Positions 37,741 through 47,361 are shown, counted from the stretch's first letter. The stretch is DNA of 64,000 nt from Sphingobium sp. Leaf26 (GCF_001421665.1 NZ_LMKV01000029.1:125171-189170), one strand, 5' to 3'. Numbers and translations are program-made. Notes: generated by a model from the sequence alone, not told the origin.

Positions 37741-39045
37741 ATGACCAATCTGCACCGCCATGCCCCGCTGCGCGTCGCGCTTGTCGGCCTCGGCACGGTG
37801 GGCGGCGGGGTGATTCGGCTGCTCGAAACCAATGGCGACCTGATTGCCCGCCGCGCCGGTTGCCCGATCCAGATCGTCGCCATTTCCGCGCGCGACCGGA
37901 GCAAGGATCGCGGTGTCGACCTGTCGCCCTATGAATGGGTGGATGACATGACGACGCTCGCCACCCGCGACGATGTGGATGTCGTGGTCGAACTCATCGG
38001 CGGCGCGGACGGCCCCGCGCTGACGTTGGCGCGCCAGTGCCTGACCGTCGGCAAGCCCTTCGTCACCGCCAACAAGGCGATGCTGGCGCATCACGGCCTT
38101 GATCTCGCCCGCCTCGCCGAGCAGGGCGGCATCGCGCTCAAATATGAAGCCGCAGTGGCAGGCGGCATCCCGGTCATCAAGGGCATGCGCGAAGGCGCCG
38201 CCGCGAACGAGATCAGCCGTGTCTACGGCATATTGAACGGCACCTGTAATTACATCCTGACCACGATGGAAAAGGAAGGTCGGGGCTTCGACGAGGTTTT
38301 GAAGGAAGCGCAGGAGCTGGGCTATGCCGAGGCCGACCCCAGTTTCGATATCGATGGTGTCGATGCTGCGCACAAGCTGACCATCCTTGCCAGCCTGGCG
38401 TTCGGCACCGAACTGGATTTCGAGGCGGTCGTGACCACCGGCATCCGCCACATCATCGCTGCCGATATCGGCGAGGCCGCGGCGCTCGGCTATCGTATCC
38501 GCCTGGTCGGCATGGCGCAGAACGGGCCGGAGGGCTTGTTCCAGCGTGTCCATCCAATGCTGGTTCCGCTCGATCATCCGCTCGCCCATGTCGACGGATC
38601 GCTGAACGCGGTGGTGGCGGAAGGTAATTTCGTCGGCCGCCTCTTCTTCCAGGGGCGTGGCGCCGGCGATGGCCCGACCGCATCGGCCGTGGTCGCCGAC
38701 CTGATCGACGTGGCGCGCGACGAATATGGCGATGCCTTCGCCATGCCGGTCGCTGCCCTGACGCCCCAAAATACCGCCGATGCTGGTCAACGCATCGGCC
38801 GCACTTATCTGCGCTTCAAGGTACAGGACCGCCCCGGCGTATTGGCGGAAATCGCCGCTGCCACTCGCGATGCCGGCGTATCGATCGAAAGCATGATCCA
38901 GCGCGGTTCCCATCAGGAAGACGGCGTTCTGGTCGCGATCGTGACCCATGCCGGCGAAGAACGCTGCGTGCGCGAAACGCTGGAGCGGCTGGCCGGGTCG
39001 GACAGCCTGCTCGACTTGCCGATGGTCATGCACATCCTCGACTGA
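37741..39045 (+). CDS. hom: Homoserine dehydrogenase
   Basis: 434 residues, full length for the ACT-containing form. The Rossmann motif GLGTVGGGVIRLLE binds NAD(P), FVTANKAMLAHHG and GILNGTCNYILTTME are in the catalytic region, and YAEADPSFDIDGVDAAHKL contains the substrate-binding acids. The C-terminal ACT domain (about 350-430) is probably the threonine-sensing site. The enzyme reduces aspartate semialdehyde to homoserine for Thr and Met. No leader or riboswitch is evident. A converging exported protein and then glpX follow. Confidence 0.97.
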   Translation: MTNLHRHAPLRVALVGLGTVGGGVIRLLETNGDLIARRAGCPIQIVAISARDRSKDRGVDLSPYEWVDDMTTLATRDDVDVVVELIGGADGPALTLARQCLTVGKPFVTANKAMLAHHGLDLARLAEQGGIALKYEAAVAGGIPVIKGMREGAAANEISRVYGILNGTCNYILTTMEKEGRGFDEVLKEAQELGYAEADPSFDIDGVDAAHKLTILASLAFGTELDFEAVVTTGIRHIIAADIGEAAALGYRIRLVGMAQNGPEGLFQRVHPMLVPLDHPLAHVDGSLNAVVAEGNFVGRLFFQGRGAGDGPTASAVVADLIDVARDEYGDAFAMPVAALTPQNTADAGQRIGRTYLRFKVQDRPGVLAEIAAATRDAGVSIESMIQRGSHQEDGVLVAIVTHAGEERCVRETLERLAGSDSLLDLPMVMHILD

Positions 39046-39051
39046 ACTGGC

Positions 39052-39480
39052 CTACTGCTGCCCGGCGCCCTTGATGCGATCAAGTGGCGGTGGCGACAGG
39101 TCAGCGCCGGGATCTGCAATCGCCGTCAAGACTTTCACCAGGGCATCTGCCGCCTGGAAAACCGGCAGACCACCGGTACAGCCCGTCCCCTGCCCGCCCA
39201 CCACGCCGCAACTGCCTTGCCTGGGCGCTGCGGCCGAGGCACGGGGCGCTTCGCCGCGCGGCGCCCCCGCTCTTTCTTCGGAAATGCGTGGCAAGGGCAG
39301 GCGCTGCTTCGCATTCCGTTCCGCGCGCGTGCCGCACACCACGATCGCGTCGCCGCTGCGGTCGCAGGGACGAACCACTTGGGTCTTGTCCCGATAGGCC
39401 GCCATCAGCCTGTCCCCGTCCGCCTCCTGTGCGGCCAGCGGCGAGGCCGCCATCAAGGCGACAAGAAGGAAGCGCTTCAT
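39052..39480 (-). CDS. Exported hypothetical protein
   Basis: 142 residues from the ATG at 39480. Signal peptide MKRFLLVALMAASPLAAQE. The mature part has two short cysteine loops (RPCDRSGDAIVVCGTRAERN and GSCGVVGGQGTGCTGG) and a Pro/Arg-rich centre, a pattern of small secreted proteins seen in sphingomonads. It converges with hom, with 6 bp between stops. A frame continuing upstream to 39501 is not used because it would displace the signal peptide. Confidence 0.65.
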   Translation of the reverse strand: MKRFLLVALMAASPLAAQEADGDRLMAAYRDKTQVVRPCDRSGDAIVVCGTRAERNAKQRLPLPRISEERAGAPRGEAPRASAAAPRQGSCGVVGGQGTGCTGGLPVFQAADALVKVLTAIADPGADLSPPPLDRIKGAGQQ

Positions 39481-39623
39481 CGCCGGCAGGAAAGCAGCCA
39501 ATCATGGCTGCATCATGACCCCGCCCCGTTGTGGAAATGGATCGGCCGCGGGGCCTTCCTCGCTCGACAAGCAGGAGGCAAACTCCTATCGCCTCGACCC
39601 ATAAGACAAGGCAGAGGAAGTTT

Positions 39624-40610
39624 ATGGTTCAGGGAAGCTCGATACTCGATCGCGTCCTGGTGCTCGAAATGGTCCGCGTTACCGAAGCGGCCGCGATCGC
39701 CGCGTCGAAGCTGATCGGCCGGGGCGACGAAAAGGCGGCCGACGCTGCCGCCGTGGAGGCGATGCGCCTCGCCTTCAACGATCTCTACATGGATGGCACG
39801 GTCGTCATTGGCGAAGGCGAACGGGACGAGGCACCGATGCTCTATATCGGCGAAAAGGTCGGCAATGCGATTGGCACCGGTCCCCGGATCGACATCGCGC
39901 TCGACCCGCTGGAAGGCACCACCATCACCGCCAAGGCCGGACCGAACGCGCTTGCCGTACTGGCTATTTCAGAGGAGGGCGGCCTGCTCAACGCCCCCGA
40001 TGTCTATATGGAAAAACTGGCGATCGGCCCCGGCTATCCCGATGGCACGATCGACCTGAAAAAATCGGTGCGGGAGAATGTCGGGGCGGTTGCGAAGGCC
40101 AAGGGCGTCGATCCGCACGAGATCATCGTCTGCGTGCTTGACCGACCTCGCCATGAACGACTGATTGGCGAATTGCGCGCGATCGGCTGCGGCATCATGC
40201 TGATCCCGGACGGTGATGTGGCCGGGGTGATCGCCACGACTGATCCCGATACCACGATCGACATCTATATGGGATCGGGCGGAGCGCCGGAGGGCGTGCT
40301 GGCCTGCGCCGCGCTGCGCTGCGTCGGCGGCCAGTTCAAGGGCAAGCTGCTGTTCCGCAATGAGGATGAAAAGGCGCGTGCCCGCAAATGGGGCATCACC
40401 GACCTCGACAAGATTTACGACCTGAATGAACTGGCAAAGGGCGACTGCATCTTCGCCGCGACCGGCGTGACCGACGGGTCGCTACTGGACGGGGTCAAGC
40501 GTCTGCCCGGCGGCAAGCTGACCACCGAAAGCGTGGTGATGCGCGCCAGCACCGGCACCGTGCGCTGGGTGAAGGGCGAGCATCGGTTCGATCACAGGAA
40601 CCAGAGTTGA
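39624..40610 (+). CDS. glpX: Class II fructose-1,6-bisphosphatase
   Basis: 328 residues from the ATG at 39624 (GCAGAGGAAG upstream). GlpX converts fructose-1,6-bisphosphate to fructose-6-phosphate in gluconeogenesis. Metal-binding and catalytic segments GTVVIGEGERDEAPMLYIGE, DIALDPLEGT and GSGGAPEGVLACAALRC are intact. It comes 578 bp after hom, the order usual in sphingomonads. A GC hairpin and then a dispersed repeat follow. Confidence 0.96.
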   Translation: MVQGSSILDRVLVLEMVRVTEAAAIAASKLIGRGDEKAADAAAVEAMRLAFNDLYMDGTVVIGEGERDEAPMLYIGEKVGNAIGTGPRIDIALDPLEGTTITAKAGPNALAVLAISEEGGLLNAPDVYMEKLAIGPGYPDGTIDLKKSVRENVGAVAKAKGVDPHEIIVCVLDRPRHERLIGELRAIGCGIMLIPDGDVAGVIATTDPDTTIDIYMGSGGAPEGVLACAALRCVGGQFKGKLLFRNEDEKARARKWGITDLDKIYDLNELAKGDCIFAATGVTDGSLLDGVKRLPGGKLTTESVVMRASTGTVRWVKGEHRFDHRNQS

Positions 40611-40616
40611 GATGAT

Positions 40617-40643
40617 TTGGGGGAGCTGTCCGGCTCCCTCCAA
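40617..40643 (+). terminator. Weak hairpin after glpX
   Basis: GGGAGC, 6-nt loop, GCTCCC, with flanking TTGG/CCAA that can pair around a bulge. No clear T run follows, so it may not be a true intrinsic terminator. Confidence 0.4.
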
Positions 40644-40650
40644 TGACATA

Positions 40651-40753
40651 GAGCATGATGCGATTAGAGTGAACCGCATCATGCTCCGGGAGTCTTTCGT
40701 CTTCAGCAATTTTCGAGCCGTCATCTGTTCCGGATGATTTCAAAATGCCCTAG
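40651..40753. repeat. Dispersed palindromic element (GAGCATGATGCG...)
   Basis: GAGCATGATGCG and CGCATCATGCTC (40651-40686) form a perfect 12-bp inverted repeat, followed by TTTCGTCTTCAGC, AATTTTCGAGCC and GATTTCAAAATGCCCTAG. It matches in layout the elements at 2460 and 47410. Its last bases supply the stop codon of the MerC-like gene on the other strand. Confidence 0.7.
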
Positions 40754-41127
40754 CGGCCGGCGCGGTGATTAAGGTCGTGGCCGAGCGCCAATATGCCGAC
40801 ACCGATCAGCGTATAGATGCTTTCCTGCATGCCATGGTCCATGGTGAGCGCGCCCGCCATGACGCCCAGGCCCAGCGATCCGATCGCCGCCGGCATCATA
40901 TAGCCATGGACCAGCGCACCATGGCCGAGCGCGACCGCTCCCAGCAGGATCGCCAGCACCAGCCCGGCTTCGTGGAAGAGCGGGCTTTCGAAGATGCCGC
41001 CCGCTGAAGCAAGCAGGCCCAATATCACCGCAGTGGCGAAACAATGGGCAACACACAGGCCCGACAGCGCGATCGCGATCCGATCGATACGACCGCTCAT
41101 CAGGGCATGGCGCAAAGTCAGTTTCAT
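40750..41127 (-). CDS. MerC-domain membrane protein
   Basis: 125 residues from the ATG at 41127. Four membrane helices (about 15-115) and the motif SGLCVAHCFATAVILG near the start of helix 1, a cysteine pair as in the mercury transporter MerC. No mer operon is nearby, so a role in metal or other small-ligand passage is inference. The start could also be at 41100. Its stop codon TAG lies inside the repeat element at 40651-40753. Confidence 0.7.
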   Translation of the reverse strand: MKLTLRHALMSGRIDRIAIALSGLCVAHCFATAVILGLLASAGGIFESPLFHEAGLVLAILLGAVALGHGALVHGYMMPAAIGSLGLGVMAGALTMDHGMQESIYTLIGVGILALGHDLNHRAGR

Positions 41128-41215
41128 TGTCGCCGCTACATAGGGCAACCAATCATAAGTTACAACATAACATCCTGATTTTTCCGTCGCGATAGAGCGC
41201 GAATCATTGTCACGA

Positions 41216-42997
41216 TCACGCGGCGCGGCGCAGGCAGTTCCGGCCGCTATGCTTGGCGCGATAGAGCGCCTTGTCCGCCACCTCTAGCATCGCGGAGCGA
41301 TCGGACATACCGTCCAATTCGACCAGCCCGGCGCTGAAGGTGATGGAGATCGCAACCGAAGCTTCGACCAGGATCGGTTCGGCCAGCAGCGCGCGGAGCC
41401 GCTCGCACATTATGCTGGACCGATCGATGTCGCTATTCTCCAGCAGGATGGCAAATTCCTCACCGCCCAGACGGCCGATGGCGTCGGCGGCGCGCAATCC
41501 TGTACGCAGCCGTTCGACAAAGGCCGTCAGCACCCGGTCGCCTGCACCATGGCCGAAGCGGTCGTTGACCGACTTGAAATGGTCGATGTCGATCAGAAGC
41601 AGAGACGAGCGTGCCCCCATGGCGGCGCGCTCGATCTCGCGGTCCAGCTTGTCGAGAAAGGCACGGCGGCTGTCGGCACCGGTCAGCGAATCGCGCGCTG
41701 CCACCTGTTGCAGCGCGCGCTGGCGCGCCTTGTGTCGGGACATGTCGCGGATCATGCTGACGACACCGCTGGGCAACCCGCGTTCATCTATCATGGCGCG
41801 ACTCACCATTTCACACCATTCCAGCCCGTCGGTCAGCACCAGCGGGCGAAACTCCACCTTGTGGACGGAACCGGGCTGGGCCAGCGCGCGGCGATAGGCG
41901 GCGATGACGACCGCCCGGTCCTCCGGATCGACCAGATTGGCAGCCTCCTGCCCGACCAGCAGTTCCGGCGCGTAGCCGATCTGCTCGGTCGCGGACGGAG
42001 AAGCATATTGAATCACTCCATCCGCGCTGATGTTCAGCACCAGGTCGCCGCTATATTCGGCCATCGCCCGATAGCGCGCCTCGCTCTGTTGCAGCATCTG
42101 GAACAGCCGCTTGCGCGCCGCCAGTTCGACCGCGACGGGCATGCACAGCAGGAAGCTGAGGGCGAGATAGAATTGGAAGAACTGGATGCGTTCGCCCGTG
42201 TCTTCGGCAACCCAGGCCAGCGGGCCGATGCCCATCATGGTCGCCTGCCCGCCAATCACAGCCAGCAGGATGATCGCCAGGGCCGACCCCATATGGCCGA
42301 CGCGGAAGGCGATCAGCACCAGCGGCAGGAGCGGCGCGAAGAGCAGCGGATAGCGCGCCCAATGGAAGACATGAACAGTCGTCAGCGCGAACAGGGCCAG
42401 CAGCAGCACCGCCTCTATCCTCGACCGCGTCGATGCTTCGTCCAGCCAACGGCGAAACTCGCCCTGAAAGGCCATGATCAGGATCGGCGCACAGATCAGG
42501 CCACCCAGCACATGACCAGTATACCATTGGGTGAAGGAATGAGCGAAGGAGACGGATGTCAGCGTCGAGGCGACCCAGGCCGCGCACAGGCCGGCGATGA
42601 TGTTGGCCGCGCCGCACAGCGCAATGACGAATACGACCAGAGGGCGAATCGCCCCCGTGACCAGCCTGTCCGCCACGAACCAGCGGCAGATGACCGCCAC
42701 GATCAGCGATTCGAGGATATTGATCGCCGCCATCGGCAGCGCTGCGGCCGGCCCCATGCCAACCCAGGCGGTCGCCGCCGCGCTGGCGATGCCGCAGGCG
42801 ATGATCGCACGCGGCCAATGCGCGGTGCGCGACGTCAGCAATTCGGCCATGAGGAAGGCATTGGCGGCCCAGATGAAGGCCAGCCCACCTTCGAACCGCG
42901 ACATGACCAATGCCAGCGACGCGACCACGAAATAGACGCAGCCGGTGGCAACCGGGGTGATCCAGGATGGGATATGGCGAGGGACGGTACGCGGCAT
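41216..42997 (-). CDS. Diguanylate cyclase with MASE1 membrane sensor and PAS domain
   Basis: 593 residues. An N-terminal MASE1-like region with eight to nine membrane helices (about 1-290), a PAS domain (about 305-425), then GGDEF (about 430-590). The active site is RLGGEEFAIL; the inhibitory site RxxD is seen five residues upstream of GGEEF (RAADAIGRLGGEEF). So it should make c-di-GMP and be feedback-inhibited. No EAL domain. PilZ proteins at 33422 and 61448 are possible effectors. It stands alone with short gaps to neighbours. Confidence 0.92.
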   Translation of the reverse strand: MPRTVPRHIPSWITPVATGCVYFVVASLALVMSRFEGGLAFIWAANAFLMAELLTSRTAHWPRAIIACGIASAAATAWVGMGPAAALPMAAINILESLIVAVICRWFVADRLVTGAIRPLVVFVIALCGAANIIAGLCAAWVASTLTSVSFAHSFTQWYTGHVLGGLICAPILIMAFQGEFRRWLDEASTRSRIEAVLLLALFALTTVHVFHWARYPLLFAPLLPLVLIAFRVGHMGSALAIILLAVIGGQATMMGIGPLAWVAEDTGERIQFFQFYLALSFLLCMPVAVELAARKRLFQMLQQSEARYRAMAEYSGDLVLNISADGVIQYASPSATEQIGYAPELLVGQEAANLVDPEDRAVVIAAYRRALAQPGSVHKVEFRPLVLTDGLEWCEMVSRAMIDERGLPSGVVSMIRDMSRHKARQRALQQVAARDSLTGADSRRAFLDKLDREIERAAMGARSSLLLIDIDHFKSVNDRFGHGAGDRVLTAFVERLRTGLRAADAIGRLGGEEFAILLENSDIDRSSIMCERLRALLAEPILVEASVAISITFSAGLVELDGMSDRSAMLEVADKALYRAKHSGRNCLRRAA

Positions 42998-43066
42998 GGT
43001 GCAGCTACTGCTACGCCGTCATTCTTAATATTTGCTCTCGGGCGTTACGCCATCATGACGATGTCG

Positions 43067-44530
43067 TCACGGCCGGGCCAGCAAGGTGCGCCATTCCGCC
43101 AAGCGCCCTGCCCTGACATCGTCCGCCATGGTCGGTACGAATCGCGTCCGAGGCGAAGCCATGTCGGTCGCCGCCTCCAGCGACGGGAATAAGCCGCAGC
43201 CCAAGCCAGCCAGCATCGCCGCCCCCCGCGCCGTCGTCTCGACATCGGCAGGGCGTTCAACGGACAGGTCGAGCATATCCGCCATATCCTGCGCGATCCA
43301 GTCGTTGGCGCTCATGCCGCCGTCGATGCGCAGCATGTGCCAGGGCGCGCCATCAGCGGTAAAGGCAGCGGCCAGATCATGCACTTGATGCGCCATCGAT
43401 TCGAGCGCGGCGCGGATGATATGGGCGCGGCTAGTGCCATGGGTGAGGCCGCCGATGATCCCGGTGGCCTCCGGCCGCCAATGGGGTGCGCCGAGGCCTG
43501 ACAGGGCCGGCAGCAGGACCACGCCGCCATTGTCCGGCACGGACCGGGCGATCGCATCCGTATCCGCCGCGGCCGCGATCAGGCCCAGACTGTCGCGCAG
43601 CCACTGAATCAGGCTGCCGGCAACGAAGATGGAGCCTTCCAGCGCATAATGGCGGCGGCCGGCGACCTGGCACAGGACCGTTCCCAGCAACCGGTTGGCG
43701 GAGGCAGGCAATCGCTCACCCAGCGACGCGAGCACGAAAGCGCCGGTGCCAAGCGTCGCCTTGACCACGCCCGGCGCCAGGCAACCCTGCCCGATGGTTG
43801 CCGCCTGCTGATCGCCAGCCAGACCGCAGATTCGGATCGATCCACCCAGCAGGTCCGGCAGGGTCGCGCCGAAATCGCCGGCATTGTCGACGATGGCCGG
43901 CAAGGTCGTCAGTGGGACGCCGAACAAGGCGCAGAGTTCCGCGTCCCATCCCGCCCCATCCAGCGCCATCAACTGGGTGCGACTGGCATTGCTGGCGTCG
44001 CTGATGTGCAGGCCGCCGGTCAGTTTCCACACCAGCCAGCTTTCCACCGTCCCAAAGGCCAATCGGTCGCCGGCCGCCGCGACCTCCGGACAATGGTCGA
44101 TCATCCAACGCATCTTCGTCGCGGAAAAATAGGGATCGAGGATCAGGCCGGTACGCTGCTGAACCAGCGGCTCATGCCCGCCGTCCCGCAGCCCCATACA
44201 TTGATTGGCCGTGCGCCGGTCCTGCCAGACGATCGCCCGGCCCAGCGGATCGCCGCTCTGCCGGTCCCAAGCCACGACCGTCTCGCGTTGATTGGTGATG
44301 CCGATCGCGGCGATCCGGTCGGCGCCGCCCGCTTGCGCCACCATCTGTAGCGCGCAATCCAGCGTAAGCGTCCAGATTTCCGCTGCATCATGTTCGATCC
44401 AACCGGGCTGTGGATAAAATTGGGTCAGGTCCGCCTGCGCCGTCGCGACGCGGGTACCATCGGGCGCGAACAGCATCGCCCTCGTCGACGTCGTCCCCGC
44501 ATCCAGCACCAGCAGATGCCGCTCGCTCAT
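43067..44530 (-). CDS. glpK: Glycerol kinase
   Basis: 487 residues from the ATG at 44530. FGGY kinase: DAGTTSTRAMLF (phosphate 1), NQRETVVAWDRQSG, QQRTGLILDPYFSATKMRWM and the C-terminal GGMSANDWIAQ. It phosphorylates glycerol. It overlaps glpD by 4 bp (ATGA), with GGAGAGGGC before the start, so it is translationally coupled. No glpF (facilitator) or glpR is in the window. Confidence 0.97.
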   Translation of the reverse strand: MSERHLLVLDAGTTSTRAMLFAPDGTRVATAQADLTQFYPQPGWIEHDAAEIWTLTLDCALQMVAQAGGADRIAAIGITNQRETVVAWDRQSGDPLGRAIVWQDRRTANQCMGLRDGGHEPLVQQRTGLILDPYFSATKMRWMIDHCPEVAAAGDRLAFGTVESWLVWKLTGGLHISDASNASRTQLMALDGAGWDAELCALFGVPLTTLPAIVDNAGDFGATLPDLLGGSIRICGLAGDQQAATIGQGCLAPGVVKATLGTGAFVLASLGERLPASANRLLGTVLCQVAGRRHYALEGSIFVAGSLIQWLRDSLGLIAAAADTDAIARSVPDNGGVVLLPALSGLGAPHWRPEATGIIGGLTHGTSRAHIIRAALESMAHQVHDLAAAFTADGAPWHMLRIDGGMSANDWIAQDMADMLDLSVERPADVETTARGAAMLAGLGCGLFPSLEAATDMASPRTRFVPTMADDVRAGRLAEWRTLLARP

Positions 44531-46035
44531 GCCCTCTCCTCCAACCATTGCTCCAGCCGCTCCACCTGCGCATGGTCCAGCCGCAGGCCAAGCTTGCTCC
44601 GCCGCCAGAGGATGTCCTCGCTGGTCTGCGCCCATTCGCGGGTCATCATGTGGCGGACCTCCGCCTCGCTCAGCCCATGACCGAAAGCCAGTCCCAGCCC
44701 GGCCGCATCGCTGGCGTCGCCCAGCCAGACCCGCGCCCGCGTACCATATGCTCGCGCGATCCGATCGACTGTGATAGGCGCCAGAAAGGGGTAGTCGCGG
44801 GCCAGATCGGCAGTCAGCGCCGCCAGGCCGGTCATAGGGAAGTCTCCGCCGGGCAATGGCGCACCGGCGGTCCAGTCGCCGCCTTGCAGGACAGGCAGAT
44901 AGGGCTTGAGCATCTCCACCGCCTCCGCCGCGAGATGGCGATAGGTGGTGATCTTGCCGCCGAAGATGCTGAGCAACGGCGCGTCTCCCGGCGTGCCGTC
45001 GATATCCAGCCGATAGCCCCGCGTCGCCGCCTCCGGCCGCCCCGAACCGTCATCGACCAGCGGGCGCACCCCGGCATAGGACCAGACGACATCGGCCGGA
45101 GCGATCCGACGCGCGAAATAGCGATTGGCCGCCTCGCACAAATAGGCGACCTCTTCATCGCTCGGCTCGACCCGGTCCAGCCCGCCTCGATGATCCCGAT
45201 CGGTGGTGCCGATCAAGGTGAAGTCGTATTCATAGGGGATAGCAAAGAAAATCCGGCTATCAGGCAACTGGAAGAAATAGGCATGGCCATGATCGAACAG
45301 GCGCGGCACGACAATATGCGACCCGCGAACCAGCCGCATATGGCGATCGGTCGGCCGACGAGCGCGTTCCAGCAGGTCCAGCACGGCGGGACCAGCGGCG
45401 TTGACGACCGCACGGGCATGGAGTCTCTGCACTTTACCCTGTGTCGTTCGCGTCTGGATATGCCAGAGGCCCTCGGCCCGTTCCAGCCGCACGACGGCCG
45501 TGCGGGTATGGACATCCGCGCCCCGATCGGCGGCATCGCGCGCATTGAGCAGGACCAGCCGGGCGTCATCGACCCAACCATCCGAATAGCAATAGGCCGG
45601 CCCGAAAGCGGGCTTCAACGCTTTGCCCGCCGCATGACGGCGCAGGTCGATCGCATGGGTCGCGGGCAAGGCGCGACGACCGCCAATATGGTCATAGAGA
45701 AACAGGCCCATCCGTAACATCCAGCGCGGGCGCAGGCCTTTTGTCCAGGGCAGGACGAAGCGCATCGGATGGATGATGTGCGGGGCGATTCCCCAGAGCC
45801 GCTCCCGTTCGATCAGCGATTCGCGCACCAGCCCGAAAGCATGATGCTCCAGATAGCGCAGTCCGCCATGGATCAGCTTGGTCGAAGCGGAGGAGGTGCC
45901 GCTGGCCAGATCGCCCTGCTCCAGCAGCAGCACGCGCGCTCTGCGGCCGGCGGCGTCGCGGGCAATGCCGCAGCCGTTTATCCCGCCGCCGATGACGGCC
46001 AGGTCGTAGATGTCGGCTGCTGGCGTATCGCTCAC
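44527..46035 (-). CDS. glpD: Glycerol-3-phosphate dehydrogenase, aerobic FAD-dependent
   Basis: 502 residues from a GTG at 46035, nearly the length of E. coli GlpD. FAD motif GGGINGCGIARDAAGR at the N-terminus, then LEQGDLASGTSSASTKLIHGGLRYLE, and ATP-independent C-terminal helix with REWAQTSEDILWRRSKLGL. It oxidises glycerol-3-phosphate at the inner membrane. The frame is open upstream to 46104, but no better start is there. glpK overlaps its stop. Order glpD-glpK means one operon for glycerol use. Confidence 0.95.
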   Translation of the reverse strand: MSDTPAADIYDLAVIGGGINGCGIARDAAGRRARVLLLEQGDLASGTSSASTKLIHGGLRYLEHHAFGLVRESLIERERLWGIAPHIIHPMRFVLPWTKGLRPRWMLRMGLFLYDHIGGRRALPATHAIDLRRHAAGKALKPAFGPAYCYSDGWVDDARLVLLNARDAADRGADVHTRTAVVRLERAEGLWHIQTRTTQGKVQRLHARAVVNAAGPAVLDLLERARRPTDRHMRLVRGSHIVVPRLFDHGHAYFFQLPDSRIFFAIPYEYDFTLIGTTDRDHRGGLDRVEPSDEEVAYLCEAANRYFARRIAPADVVWSYAGVRPLVDDGSGRPEAATRGYRLDIDGTPGDAPLLSIFGGKITTYRHLAAEAVEMLKPYLPVLQGGDWTAGAPLPGGDFPMTGLAALTADLARDYPFLAPITVDRIARAYGTRARVWLGDASDAAGLGLAFGHGLSEAEVRHMMTREWAQTSEDILWRRSKLGLRLDHAQVERLEQWLEERA

Positions 46036-46147
46036 ACCCCATGATGTAGGCGGCGGCAGCGGACTAGGGAACCGGCAAATGTAAAACCCGGCGGCGCATG
46101 CCATCGCATGCTCCGCCGGGCCTTCGTCAGTCCCCGGACGAAGAGGG

Positions 46148-46759
46148 TCAAGCCAGGCTGTCGATCACCAGCCCGCTGTTGCTGCTGTCGGTACTGCTCG
46201 TCGCGCTGCCGTACAACGACTGCGACAGGCTGCTCCGCAGATTTTCAAGGAAGGCAATGATCGAATCCAGCTGGTCCGTCGCGCTGGCTGCGTCGGTACT
46301 GCTGGTCGTGCTGCTGCCTTCGCTTTCGTCACTCGATCCCGATGGCGGCGGACCCGGCGGCGGACCACGCATGGCGCCGGGGCCACCTACCCCGCCTATG
46401 CCACCGATGCTGAAGCCCTGCTCGTCGCCGCTGGCGTCGGCCGTCGTGGTTGCCCTGCCCGGCCCTTGCGCAAAGAAGCTCTGCAACGCCGCCGCCTGAT
46501 CTTCGGTCAAAGTACCCGCCGACACCTGATCGTCGATCAGCGAATCAATCCGATCTTTCATCGCGGACGGAGCGAGCCGCGAGTTGCTTTCGCTGGCGGA
46601 TGACGAGAGTGCGCTGTCGATCGAATCCAGCGCGGTTTCCAGGGCATCGCCGTCGACTTCCGACAGCGACCCCGACTCCACGGCGGCGCCGATCTTCCGG
46701 TCCATCATCGCGCGGGGCGATGGCGGCATATTCATATTATAACTATTGATGCTGGTCAT
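46148..46759 (-). CDS. Low-complexity protein with a duplicated helical motif, function unknown
   Basis: 203 residues. Two related segments, MMDRKIGAAVESGSLSEVDGDALETALDSI (about 18-47) and MKDRIDSLIDDQVSAGTLTEDQAAALQSFF (about 67-96), look like a tandem repeat of the type (M-x-DR-I ... G-x-L-x-x-D/E-x-x-A-L). Between and after them are Ser/Ala-rich stretches and a Gly/Pro-rich run (GGIGGVGGPG, PPPGPPPSG). No signal peptide. The end is Ser/Thr rich. The AT-rich promoter region contains an inverted repeat at 46823-46850. No family is recognised. Confidence 0.65.
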   Translation of the reverse strand: MTSINSYNMNMPPSPRAMMDRKIGAAVESGSLSEVDGDALETALDSIDSALSSSASESNSRLAPSAMKDRIDSLIDDQVSAGTLTEDQAAALQSFFAQGPGRATTTADASGDEQGFSIGGIGGVGGPGAMRGPPPGPPPSGSSDESEGSSTTSSTDAASATDQLDSIIAFLENLRSSLSQSLYGSATSSTDSSNSGLVIDSLA

Positions 46760-46822
46760 GATTGAAGCCCCCGTTTCGTTTCAGCAGGGGCCATCATGCC
46801 GACAAGGTCTGAAAAAACCTTG

Positions 46823-46850
46823 TATTTCAATGATGTAATTTATTGAAATA
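46823..46850. promoter_or_regulatory. AT-rich inverted repeat upstream of the 203-aa gene
   Basis: TATTTCAAT (46823-46831) and ATTGAAATA (46842-46850) with a 10-bp spacer. A second pair ACAAGGT/ACCTTGT lies at 46802-46823. The whole stretch is AT-rich against a GC-rich background, 64 bp upstream of the start. A regulator site is inference. Confidence 0.4.
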
Positions 46851-46894
46851 TAAGCGCTACAGTCACCAATACGCAGTTGACGGGGTAGCGTGAG

Positions 46895-47272
46895 TCAGGC
46901 TTTTTCCAGCGTGCATTGCAGCGGATGTTGGTTCTGCCGGGCGAAATCCATCACCTGATTAACCTTCGTTTCAGCCACCTCATAGCTGAAGACGCCGCAT
47001 ACGCCGACCCCGCGTTGATGTACGTGCAGCATTACCCGTGTGGCCTCCTCCATATCCATGCGGAAGAAGCTTTGCAGCACATGGACGACGAACTCCATCG
47101 GCGTATAATCGTCGTTCAGCATCAGCACCTTGTAGAGCGAAGGCTTCTTGGTGCGGGTACGAGTGCGGGTGGCGATACCGACGCTGGGGCCGCCGGGGCC
47201 TTCACCCTGATCGTCCGGATCCTGGCCGGCCATGGTGACGGGGCCTGCATGGGATGGAGTAAAGCTGGTCAT
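46895..47272 (-). CDS. clpS: ATP-dependent Clp protease adaptor ClpS
   Basis: 125 residues from the ATG at 47272; a second ATG at 47233 would give 112, closer to the usual size. The core [50 protein letters not shown] and the end [12 protein letters not shown] are standard. ClpS delivers N-degron substrates to ClpAP. clpA is not in the window. The N-terminal 40 residues are variable and Gly/Asp-rich. Confidence 0.95.
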   Translation of the reverse strand: MTSFTPSHAGPVTMAGQDPDDQGEGPGGPSVGIATRTRTRTKKPSLYKVLMLNDDYTPMEFVVHVLQSFFRMDMEEATRVMLHVHQRGVGVCGVFSYEVAETKVNQVMDFARQNQHPLQCTLEKA

Positions 47273-47361
47273 GATGATCGAGGATATGGCGATTTCCCGC
47301 TCCATGGCAAGGGGTGGGGCGGTCGATCCAACCGCTGACGCCAATAATTCAACGTTAACGC

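Noticed and set aside
41549..43192. Forward open frame of 547 codons opposite the GGDEF gene
   Set aside because: The reverse strand encodes MASE1-PAS-GGDEF with the GGEEF motif; the forward reading is His/Arg-rich noise.
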